From CAZAGA01 sp041912175 (GTDB lineage: Bacteria; Chloroflexota; Anaerolineae; Anaerolineales; UBA4823), in assembly GCA_041912175.1 (NCBI GenBank), contig JAYRNN010000086.1:1-7770 (forward strand): a stretch of 7,770 bases of DNA, given 5' to 3'. The position numbers were made by a program, and so were the translations under genes. Below the pieces are notes generated by a model. It did no database searches. It was given only the letters and a program-made list of their open reading frames with translations, and was not told where the DNA came from. This document shows positions 5,580 through 7,770 of the stretch, one piece after another (position 1 is the first letter of the stretch; every line of letters starts with the position of its first letter).

Positions 5580-7187
5580 ATGGCGCGGAAGATCATCCTG
5601 GCATCGCTAATTGGCGTCGCGTTCGTGGTATCACTCGCCGCATTTGGGCAGAACGTCATGGCCCAAAGTACAACGCGCCAAACTACAATCGTCGTTTCTT
5701 ACACGCAATCTGAATGGTGGCTGATCCGATGGCAAGATAACCAGATTCTGTGCCGGATACTGGTTGACCATGCTGGCCTACCGACCACCGCCGAGGTGCT
5801 GAAATCCTGTGGCGACATTAACTACCAGGCGTGGTTGAACACACCGCCTTGCAAACAGGCTGCTAATATCGGCGCTGACGTTGCCCGGTGCGACGGATTG
5901 TACCTACACCTGGTTTCGACACAGCCAGCCCAACGGGAAGTAATTGTGGACCTGCCGACTGCTAAAGTGTGGGTCAACCTGGATGGTTGTACCCCAAAGC
6001 CTCCTGAAAATCTTTGTACATCTTTGCCTGCGCTGCTCCTGACCGGTGATGAACCGCTTCCTAACGAGCAGATCACTGCTATCCACGGAATCTTTGATGG
6101 GCAGGAATTTACCTGTCCCGGTTCGGTCTGCCGTATTCCGCTGAAGTCCACGCCGATTGCAGGGATTAGTGTAGAGTTTTGGGCCGATTCGAGCTATGGC
6201 GACCAAAGCGATCATTACACGGCTCAAGTGCGCGTGATCGATACCGGGGTAAGCGACACACCTGGCGGAGGCGGCTGGTATGTCGATGTGATCAGCAGTC
6301 AATGGACCGGAGCCCCGCTATCCACCTGCTCACGCATCTGGGGGGCCTTTCCGCCGATTGGAAAGGGACCGGCCTGGCTTTCTACACCGGTGCGCAGCGA
6401 ATTGCTCGCCACCGGCGCGCCATACTTTTATCTGGCCGGCCGTTTGATTTCTCAAGGTGTGGTAGACGCATCGGATTGTTCCACAGGTGGGTTGTTGCCG
6501 AATGGCTATGCAGACGCCTGCGGTCTTGAAGCAGCAAAACCGATCTTGCTATCCTGGCAAAATCAATTTGATGCACGCCTGATCGAGGTCGCCAATGATA
6601 CAGGCGTTCCCGCGCAATTGATGAAAAATGTTTTTGCCCAAGAAAGCCAGTTTTGGCCAGGCATGTTCCGCGTGCCTTACGAATATGGTTTAGGCCAGAT
6701 AACGGATCTGGGAGCCGATTCGATCTTATTATGGAATGATTCTTTTTACGAACAATTTTGCCCCTTGATCCTGGCTGAAGATACATGTGCGAAAGGCTAC
6801 CTGCACCTGACCGCAGATCAGCAGGCCTTGCTGCGTGGAGCGGTAGCTACATCAGCAGACGTTACCTGCCCTACCTGTCCGGCCGGCATTGACCTGAGCA
6901 CAGCCGATTTCAGCATTAATTTATTTGCCCAGTCCTTGCAGGCTAATTGCGCCCAGGTCGGACAGACGATCAATACTGCGACAGAGTTATCACCAGGGAC
7001 GGCAGCGAGTTATGAAGATTTGTGGCGTTTCACAGTGGCGAATTATCACGCCGGGCCGGGTTGTGTCTCCTTTGCCATCCATCAAGCCTGGCAAAGCACC
7101 GGAAAATTGACCTGGGAAACCGTTTCAGCCCGTTTCACCGAGGCCTGTAAAGGCGTTGTTCCATACGTAGAAAAAATAGCCCGCTAA
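5580..7187 (+). CDS. Secreted Cys-rich lytic-transglycosylase-like (SLT/lysozyme-fold) protein
   Basis: This 535-residue protein has a signal peptide (1-28, cleavage after VMA28 likely). The C-terminal part resembles a soluble lytic transglycosylase. FDARLIEVANDTGVPAQLM (330-348) leads into the FAQES motif with the presumed catalytic Glu355, then YGLGQIT (369-375) in place of the usual GLMQ, and finally VANYHAGPG (486-494) in place of YNAGPG. Such enzymes cleave the MurNAc-GlcNAc bond of peptidoglycan outside the membrane. The gap between the second and third motifs is about 110 residues, longer than in the typical domain, and holds Cys394, Cys403, Cys430, Cys433 and Cys457. Residues about 30-320 match no family I recognise. 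There are 18 cysteines in the mature chain, which suggests many disulfides. A short Gly-rich segment (229-232) may separate two N-terminal modules. No Shine-Dalgarno is present and the promoter sits directly before the ATG. The exported location is well supported; enzyme activity is inferred. Confidence 0.8.
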   Translation: MARKIILASLIGVAFVVSLAAFGQNVMAQSTTRQTTIVVSYTQSEWWLIRWQDNQILCRILVDHAGLPTTAEVLKSCGDINYQAWLNTPPCKQAANIGADVARCDGLYLHLVSTQPAQREVIVDLPTAKVWVNLDGCTPKPPENLCTSLPALLLTGDEPLPNEQITAIHGIFDGQEFTCPGSVCRIPLKSTPIAGISVEFWADSSYGDQSDHYTAQVRVIDTGVSDTPGGGGWYVDVISSQWTGAPLSTCSRIWGAFPPIGKGPAWLSTPVRSELLATGAPYFYLAGRLISQGVVDASDCSTGGLLPNGYADACGLEAAKPILLSWQNQFDARLIEVANDTGVPAQLMKNVFAQESQFWPGMFRVPYEYGLGQITDLGADSILLWNDSFYEQFCPLILAEDTCAKGYLHLTADQQALLRGAVATSADVTCPTCPAGIDLSTADFSINLFAQSLQANCAQVGQTINTATELSPGTAASYEDLWRFTVANYHAGPGCVSFAIHQAWQSTGKLTWETVSARFTEACKGVVPYVEKIAR

Positions 7188-7256
7188 TAGATCAAAATGA
7201 TGCCACACATGCTAGTCGGGCTTCAATCGCCTAGCATGTGTGGCATCAAATCTATT
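7186..7256. terminator. Long perfect stem-loop between convergent genes, likely bidirectional terminator
   Basis: An 18-base arm (7198-7215) is perfectly repeated in reverse complement at 7231-7248 around a 15-base loop. Outside an uneven bulge (five bases against one), AATAGAT (7186-7192) and ATCTATT (7250-7256) add seven more pairs. On the minus strand the inner stem is followed by TTTT (7197-7194), as in an intrinsic terminator for the small acidic gene. On the plus strand only AATCTATT follows. The 5' outer arm begins inside the TAA stop of the transglycosylase-like gene. It could also be a dispersed palindromic repeat rather than a dedicated terminator. Confidence 0.7.
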
Positions 7257-7270
7257 GAACAAGTTCCTGA

Positions 7271-7459
7271 TTATTCCTCTACCAACAATTGGACGAGTTG
7301 TAAGAATTCGTCCCACTCCTCTTGGAAAAAGTGCAGCGTAACGTTGTTCAGCTCCAGATGGTAAGTGACTTCGCCATCTGGTTCTTGCGCCGACCATGCC
7401 ATGTATTCATCTGTTTCAGCGATGACATTTGTTTCAGGTTCGGGATTTGTTTTAGCCAT
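7271..7459 (-). CDS. Small acidic protein of unknown function (62 residues)
   Basis: I cannot name this protein. It has 15 acidic residues against a single Lys and no Arg, no signal peptide and no membrane segment. After a polar N-terminus (1-17) the likely structure is short beta strands (EYMAW 18-22, EVTYHLEL 30-37, VTLHFF 40-45) and one amphipathic helix (QEEWDEFLQLVQLLVEE, 46-62). The strand-strand-helix core and two Trp residues suggest a folded, perhaps protein-binding, module. The start is well supported by AAGGAG (7467-7472) seven bases before the ATG. It lies downstream of the M23 peptidase gene on the same strand but 81 bases away, with its own possible promoter. Overlapping frames in this region lack ribosome-binding sites and encode implausible proteins. 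Confidence 0.8.
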   Translation of the reverse strand: MAKTNPEPETNVIAETDEYMAWSAQEPDGEVTYHLELNNVTLHFFQEEWDEFLQLVQLLVEE

Positions 7460-7466
7460 TTGTATA

Positions 7467-7489
7467 CTCCTTTGTCTTGAATAATTCTA
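7467..7489 (-). promoter_or_regulatory. -10 box and Shine-Dalgarno of the small acidic gene
   Basis: On the minus strand TAGAAT (7489-7484, five of six to TATAAT) is followed by AAAGGAG (7473-7467) and then the ATG at 7459. The predicted transcription start near 7477 gives a leader of about 18 bases. No convincing -35 is seen, so the SD is sure and the promoter tentative. Confidence 0.5.
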
Positions 7490-7540
7490 TCTCTATTTAC
7501 CCAATTTAAGCTGCTGGGAAAGTGGGAAACATCATTTTTA

Positions 7541-7770
7541 TCAGGGGGCGGGCAGCACATACCAGGGGTTAATAAACCCGCCCTCGTAGCGGACCTCAAA
7601 ATGCAAATGCGCTCCGGTTGAATTGCCGGTGCTGCCTGCGTAACCGATAATCGTACCCTGGCCGACGCTTTGACCACAGCCCACCTTGACGCTGCTTAAG
7701 TGACCGTAGAGCGTCTGATAGCCATTTCCGTGGTCGATCATCACCATGTTGCCATACCCGCCGGTCGACC
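7541..7770 (-). CDS. M23 family (LytM-type) metallopeptidase, C-terminal fragment
   Basis: The reading frame is open to the window edge and only about 76 C-terminal residues are present, so the true start lies beyond 7770; the in-frame ATG at 7747 is internal. The fragment shows YGNMVMIDHGNGYQTLYGHL, then a VGCGQSVGQG turn, IIGYAGSTGNSTG and AHLHFEV, ending in NPWYVLPAP. GHL and the HLH motif are the conserved histidines of the LAS/M23 fold; HLH supplies a zinc ligand and the general base. The first zinc motif (HxxxD) would be upstream, outside the window. The family cleaves peptide cross-links in peptidoglycan outside the membrane, or is a degenerate activator. The HLH motif is intact, which favours a zinc enzyme. 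A single Cys in VGCGQ is seen in relatives I associate with Chloroflexota. No terminator is obvious in 7460-7540. Confidence 0.93.
   Translation of the reverse strand, partial: STGGYGNMVMIDHGNGYQTLYGHLSSVKVGCGQSVGQGTIIGYAGSTGNSTGAHLHFEVRYEGGFINPWYVLPAP

Noticed and set aside
5822..6786. Several minus-strand open frames of 109-134 codons opposite the transglycosylase-like gene
   Set aside because: They are antisense shadows without start signals or recognisable motifs, while the plus-strand protein has a signal peptide and catalytic motifs.
7212..7397. Minus-strand open frame of 61 codons at the junction with the long stem-loop
   Set aside because: It overlaps the small acidic gene out of frame and runs into the palindrome; no ribosome-binding site.
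7348..7677. Minus-strand open frame of 109 codons overlapping both the M23 fragment and the small acidic gene
   Set aside because: It is out of frame with two well-supported proteins and its product looks random; the 62-residue frame has the clear AAGGAG site.
1..7770. Defence system, phage, insertion sequence, CRISPR or riboswitch
   Set aside because: No transposase, integrase, nuclease or toxin motif, no regularly spaced repeats and no recognisable riboswitch were seen on either strand.

Overview
The window reads as a piece of chromosome from a member of the Chloroflexota, most likely Anaerolineae-like. That placement rests on family resemblance rather than a search. The pointers are a secreted protein built from 'YFPETGH ... 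QYFQNARFE' repeats, a CAP-LysM protein with a Thr/Pro-rich stalk and C-terminal anchor, an M23 peptidase end of the type I associate with this phylum, and a DUF6504-like protein. There is no mobile element, CRISPR array, rRNA or tRNA that I can see, and nothing suggests recent transfer.

Layout. Positions 1-46 hold what is probably the last codons of an upstream plus-strand gene. Genes then alternate strands: CAP-LysM protein (+, 78-1130), DUF6504-like protein (-, 1164-1520), two-repeat secreted protein with a C-terminal Ig-like domain (+, 1693-2649), DNA polymerase I (-, 2657-5449), secreted lytic-transglycosylase-like protein (+, 5580-7187), a 62-residue acidic protein (-, 7271-7459), and the C-terminal end of an M23 peptidase (-, 7541 to the window edge). 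Three convergent junctions (1131-1163, 2650-2656, 7188-7270) each carry an inverted repeat. Two divergent regions (1521-1692, 5450-5579) carry the promoters.

How the genes relate. The three complete plus-strand genes all encode exported proteins: a CAP-LysM surface protein, a repeat protein and a transglycosylase-like enzyme. The truncated M23 peptidase adds a fourth cell-envelope protein. The cytoplasmic genes (polA, the DUF6504 gene, the small acidic protein) lie on the minus strand. Almost every gene seems to be its own transcription unit, so this is a neighbourhood of separate genes and not a pathway operon.

The most notable signal concerns gene starts. The three exported-protein genes on the plus strand have no Shine-Dalgarno sequence, and a -10 box sits 6 to about 11 bases before the start codon, so their mRNAs should be leaderless or nearly so. 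The three minus-strand genes whose starts are visible have good Shine-Dalgarno sequences (GAGGTGA, AGAGGTGA, AAGGAG). I found no evidence for a wholly new multi-gene system. The least explained proteins are the Cys-rich transglycosylase-like protein, with an unassigned N-terminal half and an apparent insertion in its catalytic domain, and the 62-residue acidic protein.
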